From an uncultured Eubacteriales bacterium (GTDB lineage Bacteria > Bacillota > Clostridia > Oscillospirales > Acutalibacteraceae): 19,189 nucleotides of DNA. Below the pieces are notes generated by a model that saw only the letters and a program-made list of their open reading frames with translations, was not told the origin of the DNA and did not search any database. The DNA lies in NCBI GenBank assembly GCA_900317215.1, contig ONFW01000250.1, positions 1-19,189 on the forward strand. Direction: 5' to 3'. The translations under genes and the position numbers were made by a program. Positions 6,446-13,611 of the stretch are shown here, piece after piece. Each line of letters begins with the position of its first letter. The stretch's first letter is position 1.

Positions 6446-8618
6446 TTGATCTCTCCGTTTCAGTCCCTAACAATGAAAGCGGTTTCATCGTCAGTGATAT
6501 CCTTCCCTTTTCTGCATCCACCGACAACACACGCACCTTAACGATATCTCCCACCGAAAGCACGTCCAGCGGATGTCTTATCCTTTTCTGACTTATCTGA
6601 GATATATGCACAAGACCGTCCTGATGAACGCCTATATCCACAAATGCGCCAAAGTCTATCACGTTCCTGACCGTACCCGTAAGCTCCATTCCTGCTTTCA
6701 GATCCTTGATATCAAGAACGTCCGTTCTCAGAACCGGCGGAGGAAGCTCGTCTCTCGGATCCCTGCCAGGCTTAGTCAGCTCATTTATGATATCCATGAG
6801 AGTGGGAACTCCTACCCCCGTCTGCTCAGCGGCGTTTTCAATGCCTATCTCGTCAGCTCTCTGTCTGAGACCCTCTGCGCCGCCCAGTCTGATATCCTCC
6901 GGCTCATAGCCGCACAGCTTTAACAGCTTTCTTGCTGCGGAGTATGACTCCGGATGCACGGCAGTGTTGTCAAGCACCTCATCGCTCTCCGGTATCCTTA
7001 AAAAGCCTGCACATTGCTCAAACGCCTTCGGGCCCAGCTTTGAGACCTTTTTAAGCTCCGAGCGGGAGCGGAAGGCTCCGTGCTCTTCCCTGTAGGCAAC
7101 GATGTTGCCCGAAACCGCCGTGCTGATGCCCGCGACCCTTGAAAGCAGAGCCGGAGATGCTGTATTCAGATCTGCTCCGACTGTATTCACACAATCCTCG
7201 ACTACGCCGTCAAGTGCTTCGCCGAGCCTCTTCTGCGGCATATCGTGCTGATACTGTCCTACGCCTATTGCCTTGGGATCTATCTTGACAAGCTCCGCAA
7301 GGGGATCCTGAAGTCTTCTCGCTATCGAAACCGCACTCCTCAGCGTGAGATCAAACTGAGGCATTTCCGCCGCGGCAAGCTTTGATGCGGAATATACTGA
7401 CGCCCCAGCCTCACTTACTATCATATAGGAGACCTTTTCATCCGTTTCGGCAATGCATTCCGCCGTGAACAGCTCCGTCTCTCTTGACGCCGTTCCGTTT
7501 CCTATTGCAATTATATCAGCGCCATGCTTCTTTATCATATCCTTAAGTATCCTTTTGGACTTTTCCTTCTGAGCCGCCCCGTGTGTGGGATATATCACCG
7601 AGGTATCGAGTACCTTTCCCGTAGGATCCACCACAGCAAGCTTGCAGCCCGTTCTGTAGCCGGGATCAAGCCCTATTGCTGTATGACCCTTTACAGGCGG
7701 CTGCATCAGGAGCTGTCTGAGATTTGCCGAATACACCTTTATGGACTGTTCATCCGCTCTTTCGGTAAGCTCTGCACGAAGCTCCCTTTCGACAGAAGGA
7801 AAGATCAGTCTCGTATATGCATCATCACAGGCTGCCTTTACAAGCTCCGAGCATTTATTCTGAGATGTTACCGTAAGCCGGTATATTATGGTCAGGCATT
7901 TTGACGGTTCAATGTCTATTCCCGCCCTGAGCAGTCCTTCCTTCTCGGCTCTGTCTATCGCAAGTATCCTATGACCCGGAACAGTCTTTACCGGCTCGGA
8001 AAAATCACGGTATGCCTCGTTGAGCCTGTCGTCCTCGGGATCGACAGCCTTTGACTGCAATGTGCCGTTGAGCCTTATGATGTTTTTCAGTCTCTTTCTG
8101 ATCTCAGCGTTGTCGGATATATTCTCGGCTATGATATCTCCCGCTCCCTGCAGCGCCTCCTCTGCAGTGAGAACTCCCTTCTCCTCATCTATAAAACGTA
8201 CCGCTTCCTCCTCAGGGTCACAGTCCTGCTGAGCAAGGATCAGCTCTGCAAGCTCTCCAAGACCCTTTTCCTTTGCCGCAGACGCTCTCGTCCTTCTTTT
8301 AGGCCTGAACGGGCGGTATATATCCTCTATCTCGGAAAGCTGATTCACCTGTTCAAGAGCCCTTGCGATCTCCTCGGTCATATTGCCGCTGTTCTCGATC
8401 AGAGCAGCGACCTCCTCACGGCGCTTGTCCAGATTTCTTAGATATTCAAGTCTCTCGCTTATCTCTCGAAGCTTCTGATCGTCAAGTGTGCCGTGCATTT
8501 CCTTTCGGTATCTTGCGATAAACGGAATGGTGTTCCCGTCATCGAGCAGGGAGATAATATTCCCTGCGTATTCCTCCTTAATCCCGAACTCCTCCGAAAG
8601 CCTTTTTGCATATTCCAT
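6432..8618 (-). CDS. tex: Tex-family RNA-binding transcription accessory protein
   Basis: A full-length Tex protein (728 residues), a cytoplasmic nucleic-acid-binding factor related to eukaryotic Spt6. The N-terminal Tex domain carries TIPFIARYRKE (30-40) and the YRPFRPKRRTRA segment (101-112). A YqgF/RNase H-like domain begins at AIGLDPGYRTGCKLAVVD (314-331) and includes AIGNGTASRETE. Next come VGQYQHDM (453-460), tandem helix-hairpin-helix motifs (about 485-545, LNTASPALLSRVAGIS then LGPKAFEQCAGF) and a C-terminal S1 RNA-binding domain (about 642-713, GTVRNVIDFGAFVDIG...GLVHIS). An AAGGAG ribosome binding site precedes the ATG. It lies 36 bp after the repeat-protein gene and overlaps the HAD gene. 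No domain is missing. Confidence 0.96.
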   Translation of the reverse strand: MEYAKRLSEEFGIKEEYAGNIISLLDDGNTIPFIARYRKEMHGTLDDQKLREISERLEYLRNLDKRREEVAALIENSGNMTEEIARALEQVNQLSEIEDIYRPFRPKRRTRASAAKEKGLGELAELILAQQDCDPEEEAVRFIDEEKGVLTAEEALQGAGDIIAENISDNAEIRKRLKNIIRLNGTLQSKAVDPEDDRLNEAYRDFSEPVKTVPGHRILAIDRAEKEGLLRAGIDIEPSKCLTIIYRLTVTSQNKCSELVKAACDDAYTRLIFPSVERELRAELTERADEQSIKVYSANLRQLLMQPPVKGHTAIGLDPGYRTGCKLAVVDPTGKVLDTSVIYPTHGAAQKEKSKRILKDMIKKHGADIIAIGNGTASRETELFTAECIAETDEKVSYMIVSEAGASVYSASKLAAAEMPQFDLTLRSAVSIARRLQDPLAELVKIDPKAIGVGQYQHDMPQKRLGEALDGVVEDCVNTVGADLNTASPALLSRVAGISTAVSGNIVAYREEHGAFRSRSELKKVSKLGPKAFEQCAGFLRIPESDEVLDNTAVHPESYSAARKLLKLCGYEPEDIRLGGAEGLRQRADEIGIENAAEQTGVGVPTLMDIINELTKPGRDPRDELPPPVLRTDVLDIKDLKAGMELTGTVRNVIDFGAFVDIGVHQDGLVHISQISQKRIRHPLDVLSVGDIVKVRVLSVDAEKGRISLTMKPLSLLGTETERSNEKI

Positions 8619-8654
8619 TTTTCTTCTCCTTATCTATGTATTATCTGTCAAATA

Positions 8655-9599
8655 TCAGAGCTTCCTTTTTTTCCTGAAAAGCATGCTTCTTTCACGCTTC
8701 GATCTCATGAACAGGATCAGAGAAAGCGTAAGAACCATTCCTATCGCCGAGAAAATTATTATCCCGATAAGAAACTGAGTTTTACTGTCTTTTTTGTCGT
8801 CCTGAGTTGTTATAGCTGTCGGGACCTCATCTATAGGCTCCGCAGGCACCGTGCTAAGCTCAGCTAATTTTCCCTCATCGTCCTCGGGCTCAGCAGGAGG
8901 AAGAATATAGGATATCTCCTCGTTCGAGTTTTGCTGCACCTTGCCGCTTTCCCTGTCCGCCGGTAGGATAACCCTTATTTCAGCCATCCATCTCAGCGGA
9001 TCGTTTTCAGGCGCAGGCTGAACCGCCACGCTGCTTTCCGTTGCGCTGCTATGTCCGGAGCGGCTTCTGCTCGTTTCCGATGCATTGCTCTCATCAGCGC
9101 TGTTTTCTTCGGAGCTGCTTTCCTCCGGAATGCTTGCCGCTGTACTGCTCTCATCGACACTGCTCTCAGGGAAGCTGTTTTCATCAGAACTGCTTTCCAC
9201 GGTGCTGCTCTCTTCAATGCTGCTCTCGGTTAAGCTGATCTCCCCGACACTGCTCTCAGTCTCACTGATCTCCCCGGGACTGCTCTCTATCACACTGATC
9301 TCCACGATGCTGCTCTCGGTAATACTGATCTCCTCGACGCTGCTCTCTATCACACTGACCTCTACGACGCTGCTCTCGGTAATACTGATCTCCTCGATGC
9401 TGCTCTCGGTCACGCTTATCTCCTCAGTGCTGCTTTCGGTCATGCCGGAATCCCCGGCAGAGGTCTCCTCAAAGCTTTCCTCAAACGAAGAGGCAGCCTC
9501 TGAAGTATCATTTTCATCTGCAGAAACAGACACGATCATACCGGAGACAAACAAAAGCGCGATCAAAAAGGACAAAAGACTCGTCCTCAAATATTTCAT
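8655..9599 (-). CDS. Membrane-anchored surface protein with 12 Ser/Glu decapeptide repeats
   Basis: I do not recognise a family. The 314-residue protein has a signal peptide (about 1-27, SLLSFLIALLFVSGMIVSVSA). This is followed by an acidic Ser/Glu/Thr-rich region whose residues 51-170 fall into twelve consecutive 10-residue units of consensus IS(V/I)TESS(V/I)EE. A short non-repetitive extracellular part follows (about 195-270, including LRWMAEIRVILP and Pro-rich DEVPTAI). A single C-terminal membrane helix (about 276-298) then ends in a basic tail (RSKRERSMLFRKKRKL), giving an outside-in type I topology. The acidic repeat would form an extended, negatively charged stalk, possibly glycosylated on Ser. 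There is no LPXTG motif. A GGTGAT ribosome binding site and a strong promoter lie upstream; tex follows by 36 bp, so tex and the HAD gene may depend on this promoter. Confidence 0.8.
   Translation of the reverse strand: MKYLRTSLLSFLIALLFVSGMIVSVSADENDTSEAASSFEESFEETSAGDSGMTESSTEEISVTESSIEEISITESSVVEVSVIESSVEEISITESSIVEISVIESSPGEISETESSVGEISLTESSIEESSTVESSSDENSFPESSVDESSTAASIPEESSSEENSADESNASETSRSRSGHSSATESSVAVQPAPENDPLRWMAEIRVILPADRESGKVQQNSNEEISYILPPAEPEDDEGKLAELSTVPAEPIDEVPTAITTQDDKKDSKTQFLIGIIIFSAIGMVLTLSLILFMRSKRERSMLFRKKRKL
9090..9449 (-). repeat. Twelve tandem 30-bp coding repeats (ESS decapeptide)
   Basis: In-frame tandem repetition with a 30-bp period inside the surface protein gene. 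The central units are nearly alike at DNA level (CTGCTCTC.GT......ATCTCC.CG pattern on the plus strand), and the outer ones are diverged (NSFPESSVDE, SSTAASIPEE). The register is kept without indels over all 120 residues. Confidence 0.85.
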
Positions 9600-9651
9600 A
9601 TCATCACCGCCACATTTAACAACAACTGTACTTTTTTATCGCACTATTGCT

Positions 9652-9679
9652 ATTATACCAGAACCATTGAAAAAATCAA
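9652..9679 (-). promoter_or_regulatory. Strong extended -10 sigma-A promoter for the repeat protein/tex transcript
   Basis: Minus-strand TTGATT (9674-9679), a 16-bp spacer and a perfect TATAAT (9652-9657) preceded by TGG (extended -10). It lies about 53 bp before the start codon at 9599 and downstream of the spoIIP stop. Confidence 0.8.
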
Positions 9680-9708
9680 ACCCCCAAAAAACACTTCATG
9701 ATGCTGTT

Positions 9709-10857
9709 CTATTGTTCCGGTCTGAGCACCTCACAAAGCACCCTGCCCAGAAGGAAGCCCGAATATCTTGCCTCCTCAAGTGTGTTTGACTCGGAGCCGA
9801 CCTCAATGAGCAAGGAGCCTGTATTCACGTTCATATTGTACATGAAATCCGAAAAATTTACAGGCCTCATCATGTCGGGATAAAGCTCGGCAGCCTTTTC
9901 CTGTATCTTCAGCGCAAAACGAAGATTATATTCCCAATCTCTGAATTCATCACTGTCATCATAGTTATAGCCTGAAAGCAGCATTACCTGAGCGCCCTTT
10001 CTGCCTCCTGCCGTGAATACGGGCTTGTGTTTTTCTGTGTCTGTACCAATACCGTCACGGTGGATATCGAGCACCACCTTGATCGTGGGGTACTTTTCAA
10101 GGTATCTGTTTATCGTTTCAAGACTCCTGTCATAGGCTCCGCTGTAGCTCGGATAATCATGCAAAGTCGTATCGTGTATCGTCACAATGCCCTGGCGGTT
10201 GAGCTGCTCCGCTATCTCCTCGCCTACTGCGCATACATTTTCACTGCAGTCCGTTGTTCTCGGGAAAAAGCTTTCATAGAAATAACCGGTGTCATAGGTA
10301 AGATAGCTTTCTGAAGTGTGTGTATGATAAATAAGCACCTGCGGCTCGTCAGTGTCCTCAAGCTCAAAGCCAAGCTCCCCCTCCAACTCAGCTCTGATAT
10401 CAATATCCGCAGACGCGGTATTCTTTACCTGAACTCCGTTATAGCTGATGTTTCCCTCCGTAACCGTAAATTCATCAACGGGATATTTTTCTTCCCCCTC
10501 ATGCTCTCTGTCATATTCATCCTTTTCTCCCGCCTTAACTACTGAGGGCTGAAAATCACCTTCTGCCGGTTGGCTGCTTCTTTCCTCTTTATCCTCGCTC
10601 ACCTCGGCATTTACCGGCACAGCCTCCGCGCTTTCCTTATTCACTGAGCTATCGGTGTCCTCGTGCGGCGCAGAGTATTCCACCGCCTCACTGTAATGTC
10701 TGTCGCCTACAGGCAGGGTAATTTCCGCCGCGGCAATATCTATCGGCAGAGCCGTATCGGAGCTGTATAGCTTCGTCACGGTGCAGGTCAGGCCCGTAAT
10801 GGTAACGATCACCGATGCGACCACAGGCAGTATTCTTTTCAGTCTTTTTTCTCTCAT
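9709..10857 (-). CDS. spoIIP: Stage II sporulation protein P (engulfment peptidoglycan hydrolase)
   Basis: SpoIIP is a membrane-anchored amidase and endopeptidase that thins septal peptidoglycan with SpoIID and SpoIIM during forespore engulfment. The 382-residue protein has an N-terminal membrane anchor (about 10-30) after a basic start, then a long acidic low-complexity linker (about 60-130). The SpoIIP catalytic domain starts with VLIYHTHTSESY (174-185), where His178 and His180 belong to the metal/active site. It continues with VVLDIHRDGIG (261-271) and ends with SLLIEVGSESNTLEEA (348-363), supplying the conserved Glu352. AGGAG precedes the ATG by 6 nt. It follows gpr by 66 bp in the same direction, an arrangement well known from Bacillus and Clostridia. 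No terminator is visible after it. Confidence 0.96.
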   Translation of the reverse strand: MREKRLKRILPVVASVIVTITGLTCTVTKLYSSDTALPIDIAAAEITLPVGDRHYSEAVEYSAPHEDTDSSVNKESAEAVPVNAEVSEDKEERSSQPAEGDFQPSVVKAGEKDEYDREHEGEEKYPVDEFTVTEGNISYNGVQVKNTASADIDIRAELEGELGFELEDTDEPQVLIYHTHTSESYLTYDTGYFYESFFPRTTDCSENVCAVGEEIAEQLNRQGIVTIHDTTLHDYPSYSGAYDRSLETINRYLEKYPTIKVVLDIHRDGIGTDTEKHKPVFTAGGRKGAQVMLLSGYNYDDSDEFRDWEYNLRFALKIQEKAAELYPDMMRPVNFSDFMYNMNVNTGSLLIEVGSESNTLEEARYSGFLLGRVLCEVLRPEQ

Positions 10858-10923
10858 AGCTCTCTCCTGTTTTCGTTAATAAAAAAGCTGTCTACGGTTA
10901 AGCTTATGAGATGTAAGGCTCTG

Positions 10924-11814
10924 TTATGATACGAGAGAAACAAGGGTATCGAGATCTGTCATATTCTGCAGCGCATAGTTTATCGACATAGCCAGCAGCC
11001 TTGCGGCTTTTTCGATCAGATCATCTATATCTCTCGGAGTGACCATCATTCTTTCTCCACAGACAAGCCCGTCCATGCGTTTTTCCTCCTCCGGAGTAAA
11101 TGTCCTTCCGGCAAGCTCAAGTGCAAGGGTAGCAGCGTCCACCACAGTTGGAACTCCTATAGAGACAACAGGCACCCCGAGGGCAGCTTCGTCAAGCCTT
11201 TTTCTGCAGTTGCCCACTCCTGAGCCGGGAGCTATACCCGAAGATGATATCTGCACCGTCTGTCCGAGTCTTGAAGTGCTTCTTGCAGCAAGAGCGTCGA
11301 TCACTATCACCGCGCAAGGCTTTATTCTGTCGCAAACAGAGCTTATCATTTCATAGCTCTCTATGCCGGTCTGTGCAAGAACTCCTGCGGAAAGAGCGCA
11401 TACGCTGCGAAGCATCTGCAGACCTGAGCCTTCTGCAAGTTCTCCGTTGAAATGCCTTGTTGCAAGTATCATATCAGCACACTTCGGGCCGAGTGCGTCC
11501 GGAGTTATCTCACGGTTTCCGAGCCCTGCAACAAGCACCGTTCCCTTTTTGGGGATAAGCCCTCCCAGCTCTGCCGCAATGAGACCGATAAGCTCGGGAG
11601 GATCACGGTATTGCTGCGAAAGCCTTATGCCCTCAATAGTAATGTATTTTCCGACAGGCTTGCCTATAGCCTGCGCTGCCCCTTCTGTTTTTATGCTTAT
11701 TTTTGTAACTCTCGCCCCGCACAGCATGGCGCTCTCGACCTCCGCCCCTGCCATGTTCCCGTTGAGATAAGCATCTGTTTCGACCGCAAGATCTGTTCTT
11801 CTCTGCAATTTCAT
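10924..11814 (-). CDS. gpr: GPR germination protease (spore protease)
   Basis: GPR is the aspartic-type endoprotease (peptidase family A25) that cleaves small acid-soluble spore proteins when spores germinate. It is made in the forespore as a zymogen that processes itself. The 296-residue protein starts with RTDLAVE at 6-12, the autoprocessing-type site. It contains VLVAGLGNREITPDALGPK and the conserved RLGQTVQISSSGIAPGSGVGNCRK segment, plus VPVVSIGVPTVVDAATLA. The RTD site is only 6 residues from the N-terminus, so the propeptide is shorter than the roughly 15 residues of Bacillus GPR. The ribosome binding site AAAGGG is close to the ATG (3 nt), which is unusually tight. spoIIP follows. No convincing sigma-G promoter was found by eye. 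Confidence 0.95.
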   Translation of the reverse strand: MKLQRRTDLAVETDAYLNGNMAGAEVESAMLCGARVTKISIKTEGAAQAIGKPVGKYITIEGIRLSQQYRDPPELIGLIAAELGGLIPKKGTVLVAGLGNREITPDALGPKCADMILATRHFNGELAEGSGLQMLRSVCALSAGVLAQTGIESYEMISSVCDRIKPCAVIVIDALAARSTSRLGQTVQISSSGIAPGSGVGNCRKRLDEAALGVPVVSIGVPTVVDAATLALELAGRTFTPEEEKRMDGLVCGERMMVTPRDIDDLIEKAARLLAMSINYALQNMTDLDTLVSLVS

Positions 11815-12079
11815 TCACCCTTTCTAAGATCAGCCTGTTCGTATAGATGCACAAGCCCCTGTTTGATCACCGATAAAGACCGCTGCCGGACTTTCCTCAG
11901 CCCTCCGCCACGAAGGAGGAGAAGTTAAAAAATGCTATGGAATTATCATACGCTCAGAATTTCATTTATTCTTTTCCTTGGCATGACATAATATTATTTT
12001 TTTCATTGTTATGCCCGATAATTCACGAAGAAAAACAAAATTTATCTGAAAGAGTCTTTTTTTACTGTCAATTTACTTG

Positions 12080-12108
12080 TTGACACCAAATGTCTGTAGA
12101 TATATAAT
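12080..12108 (+). promoter_or_regulatory. Consensus sigma-A promoter of the binding-protein lipoprotein
   Basis: A perfect TTGACA (12080-12085), a 17-bp spacer and a perfect TATAAT (12103-12108). The implied transcription start near 12115 gives a leader of about 78 nt. Confidence 0.9.
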
Positions 12109-12135
12109 AATGTCGTATGTTCGGATTTGTTTTTC

Positions 12136-12153
12136 CGGAGCCTTCATGCTCCG
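12136..12153 (+). other. Leader hairpin upstream of the lipoprotein gene
   Basis: CGGAGC and GCTCCG (6 bp) enclose a 6-nt loop in the 5' untranslated leader, about 40 nt before the start codon. There is no T-run after it, so it is not a terminator. It may stabilise the mRNA. Confidence 0.4.
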
Positions 12154-12192
12154 AAAGGATCATAAAAAATTTAAAAGGTTGGGGATATTAAT

Positions 12193-13449
12193 ATGAAAAG
12201 GTTTATCTCAGCGCTTCTTGTGCTTTCACTTGCCGCCTCTGTTCTGACACTTTCCGCCTGCGGAAACAGCAGCGAGCAGGAGGAGTCTTCAAAGCCGGTC
12301 TCCAGACAAAGCAGTACCGTTTCTCAGGTTCAGCAGCCTTCCGCAAAGCCCTCTGAGGAGGAGGTCGAGGTCAGCATAGCCGAAAACAAGCCAAAGATCA
12401 CCGAAACTCAGCTTACCGAGCTCAGCAGCAAGCTCACAGACAACCAGAGTATTCCCGAATTCACCTGTACCTCAGAAAAGCTCAACGCCTCCGAGATAGC
12501 CAAGGACAAAAAAATGTATCTCATCTCGGAAAATTCACAAAGCTCCTTTCATTCAATGGTAGAGAGCAACTTCAAAAAAACCGCCAAGCGCATAGGCTTT
12601 GGTGAAACAACCGTTGCAGAAACAGACGGCAGCATTTCCGCCCTTAACGACGGACTCAACGATGCAGTCAAGAAAAAGAGCGACATCGTGATCCTTTCGG
12701 GAGACATCAACAAGAATGCGATCTCAAGCTATATCGAAACAGCTCAGGCAAACGGAATAGAGGTTTTTTCCTCAGGCTCAAAGAGTGTGGGTGAAAAGGA
12801 TCATTTCACGGATTATACCGTACCGATAAACTACGCCTTTGCAGGAGAGCTTATGGCTGACTGGGGAATAGTCAAGACCGGCGGAAAAATAAATGCTCTC
12901 TGTGTAAGCTGTACGGATTCAGAGCTTTCGGCATCGATCTTCAAGGGCTTCAAGGCGGAGTTTGAGAAGTATGTTTCCTCATCGGAGGGAAGCTGCACCA
13001 CTGTAAACGCCAACTCCATAGAAATAGGCAACGGACTTGCAAACAAGATAAAGTCTGCCGTATCCTCAGATACAAAGATCAATTATATTTTTGTATTCGA
13101 TGACGCTGCTATTAACGATGCTATCTCAGCCGTCGTGCAGTCCGGGCAGGATATCAAGATCGTTGCAACAGGCGGCAGAAGCGAGGACATGGATCTTGCC
13201 GAGAGCGGGAGCATTGAGATGCTTGTCGCACACAGCTATGAATGGACAGCCTATGCAATACTCGACTATGCTCTGAGATTTTTCGGCGGTAAGTCACTTC
13301 CTGCCGTGCAGGATGTACCGTTCCGCATTCTCACAAAGGATATCATTGAAAAGGCAAAGAAGGACTCAAAGGACGATTTCGACAGCTTCCATGAGATCTG
13401 CTTTGGCGGTGCCTTTGTTGACGGATATAATAATCTATGGAGCATCTGA
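12193..13449 (+). CDS. Lipoprotein with periplasmic-binding-protein-like domain
   Basis: The 418-residue protein has a lipoprotein signal peptide with lipobox LSAC (Cys23), so it should be anchored outside the membrane. A Ser/Glu/Gln-rich linker (about 24-95) leads to a domain of about 320 residues. Its pattern is that of type I periplasmic binding proteins of the sugar/ribose group: KKMYLIS, then SDIVILSGDIN, an NYAFAGELMADWGI helix, GGKINALCVSC, a GFKAEFEKY helix, YIFVFDDAAINDAISAV, IKIVATGG and the closing PFRILTKDIIEKA. No permease or ATPase gene is beside it; it is flanked by its own consensus promoter and a strong terminator, so it is a single-gene unit. The ligand is unknown. It may be the binding subunit of a distant ABC transporter, a sensor, or a member of the DUF3798 group. 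Confidence 0.8.
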   Translation: MKRFISALLVLSLAASVLTLSACGNSSEQEESSKPVSRQSSTVSQVQQPSAKPSEEEVEVSIAENKPKITETQLTELSSKLTDNQSIPEFTCTSEKLNASEIAKDKKMYLISENSQSSFHSMVESNFKKTAKRIGFGETTVAETDGSISALNDGLNDAVKKKSDIVILSGDINKNAISSYIETAQANGIEVFSSGSKSVGEKDHFTDYTVPINYAFAGELMADWGIVKTGGKINALCVSCTDSELSASIFKGFKAEFEKYVSSSEGSCTTVNANSIEIGNGLANKIKSAVSSDTKINYIFVFDDAAINDAISAVVQSGQDIKIVATGGRSEDMDLAESGSIEMLVAHSYEWTAYAILDYALRFFGGKSLPAVQDVPFRILTKDIIEKAKKDSKDDFDSFHEICFGGAFVDGYNNLWSI

Positions 13450-13482
13450 AGCAGATGAAGCTTCACAAAAGAGCATACCCTC

Positions 13483-13506
13483 AAGACCCCGAAAGGGGTC
13501 TTTTTT
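13483..13506 (+). terminator. Terminator of the binding-protein lipoprotein gene
   Basis: A perfect 8-bp stem AAGACCCC/GGGGTCTT with a GAAA tetraloop, followed by a T-run (13501-13506), 33 bp past the stop codon. Confidence 0.95.
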
Positions 13507-13520
13507 ATGCACAGTTAATA

Positions 13521-13550
13521 TTGACAACATATAACATGATATAATATAAT
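13521..13550 (+). promoter_or_regulatory. Promoter of the zinc-ribbon Q/Y-repeat gene
   Basis: A perfect TTGACA (13521-13526), an 18-bp spacer and TATAAT (13545-13550), 15 bp after the preceding terminator. A second overlapping TATAAT 5 bp upstream would give only a 13-bp spacer. Confidence 0.8.
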
Positions 13551-13611
13551 GTTCTTAGATATTTCCGCAGATGATCGATCTGAGAAAACTTGAAACAAGA
13601 GGTGGATAACA

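Larger units (their letters stand above)
11815..12192. other. 378-bp divergent intergenic region between gpr and the lipoprotein gene
   Basis: This holds the plus-strand promoter at 12080-12108 and a leader hairpin at 12136-12153. On the minus strand it holds a 13-nt match to the RNase P RNA core motif (11886-11898) next to a GGAGGG/CCTCC inverted repeat (about 11901-11920). A perfect AAGGAGG at 11913-11919 precedes a 19-codon plus-strand frame (11932-11991) of doubtful reality. The rest (11940-12070) is AT-rich with no gene I can support. Confidence 0.6.

Noticed and set aside
9090..9449. Regularly spaced 30-bp repeats as a possible CRISPR array
   Set aside because: There are no distinct spacers; the units are contiguous, diverged, in frame and encode a Ser/Glu peptide.
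9085..9789. 234-codon plus-strand frame antisense to the ESS repeat gene
   Set aside because: It mirrors the 30-bp repeat in another frame (Leu/Ser-rich), lacks a ribosome binding site and overlaps the promoter and the end of spoIIP.
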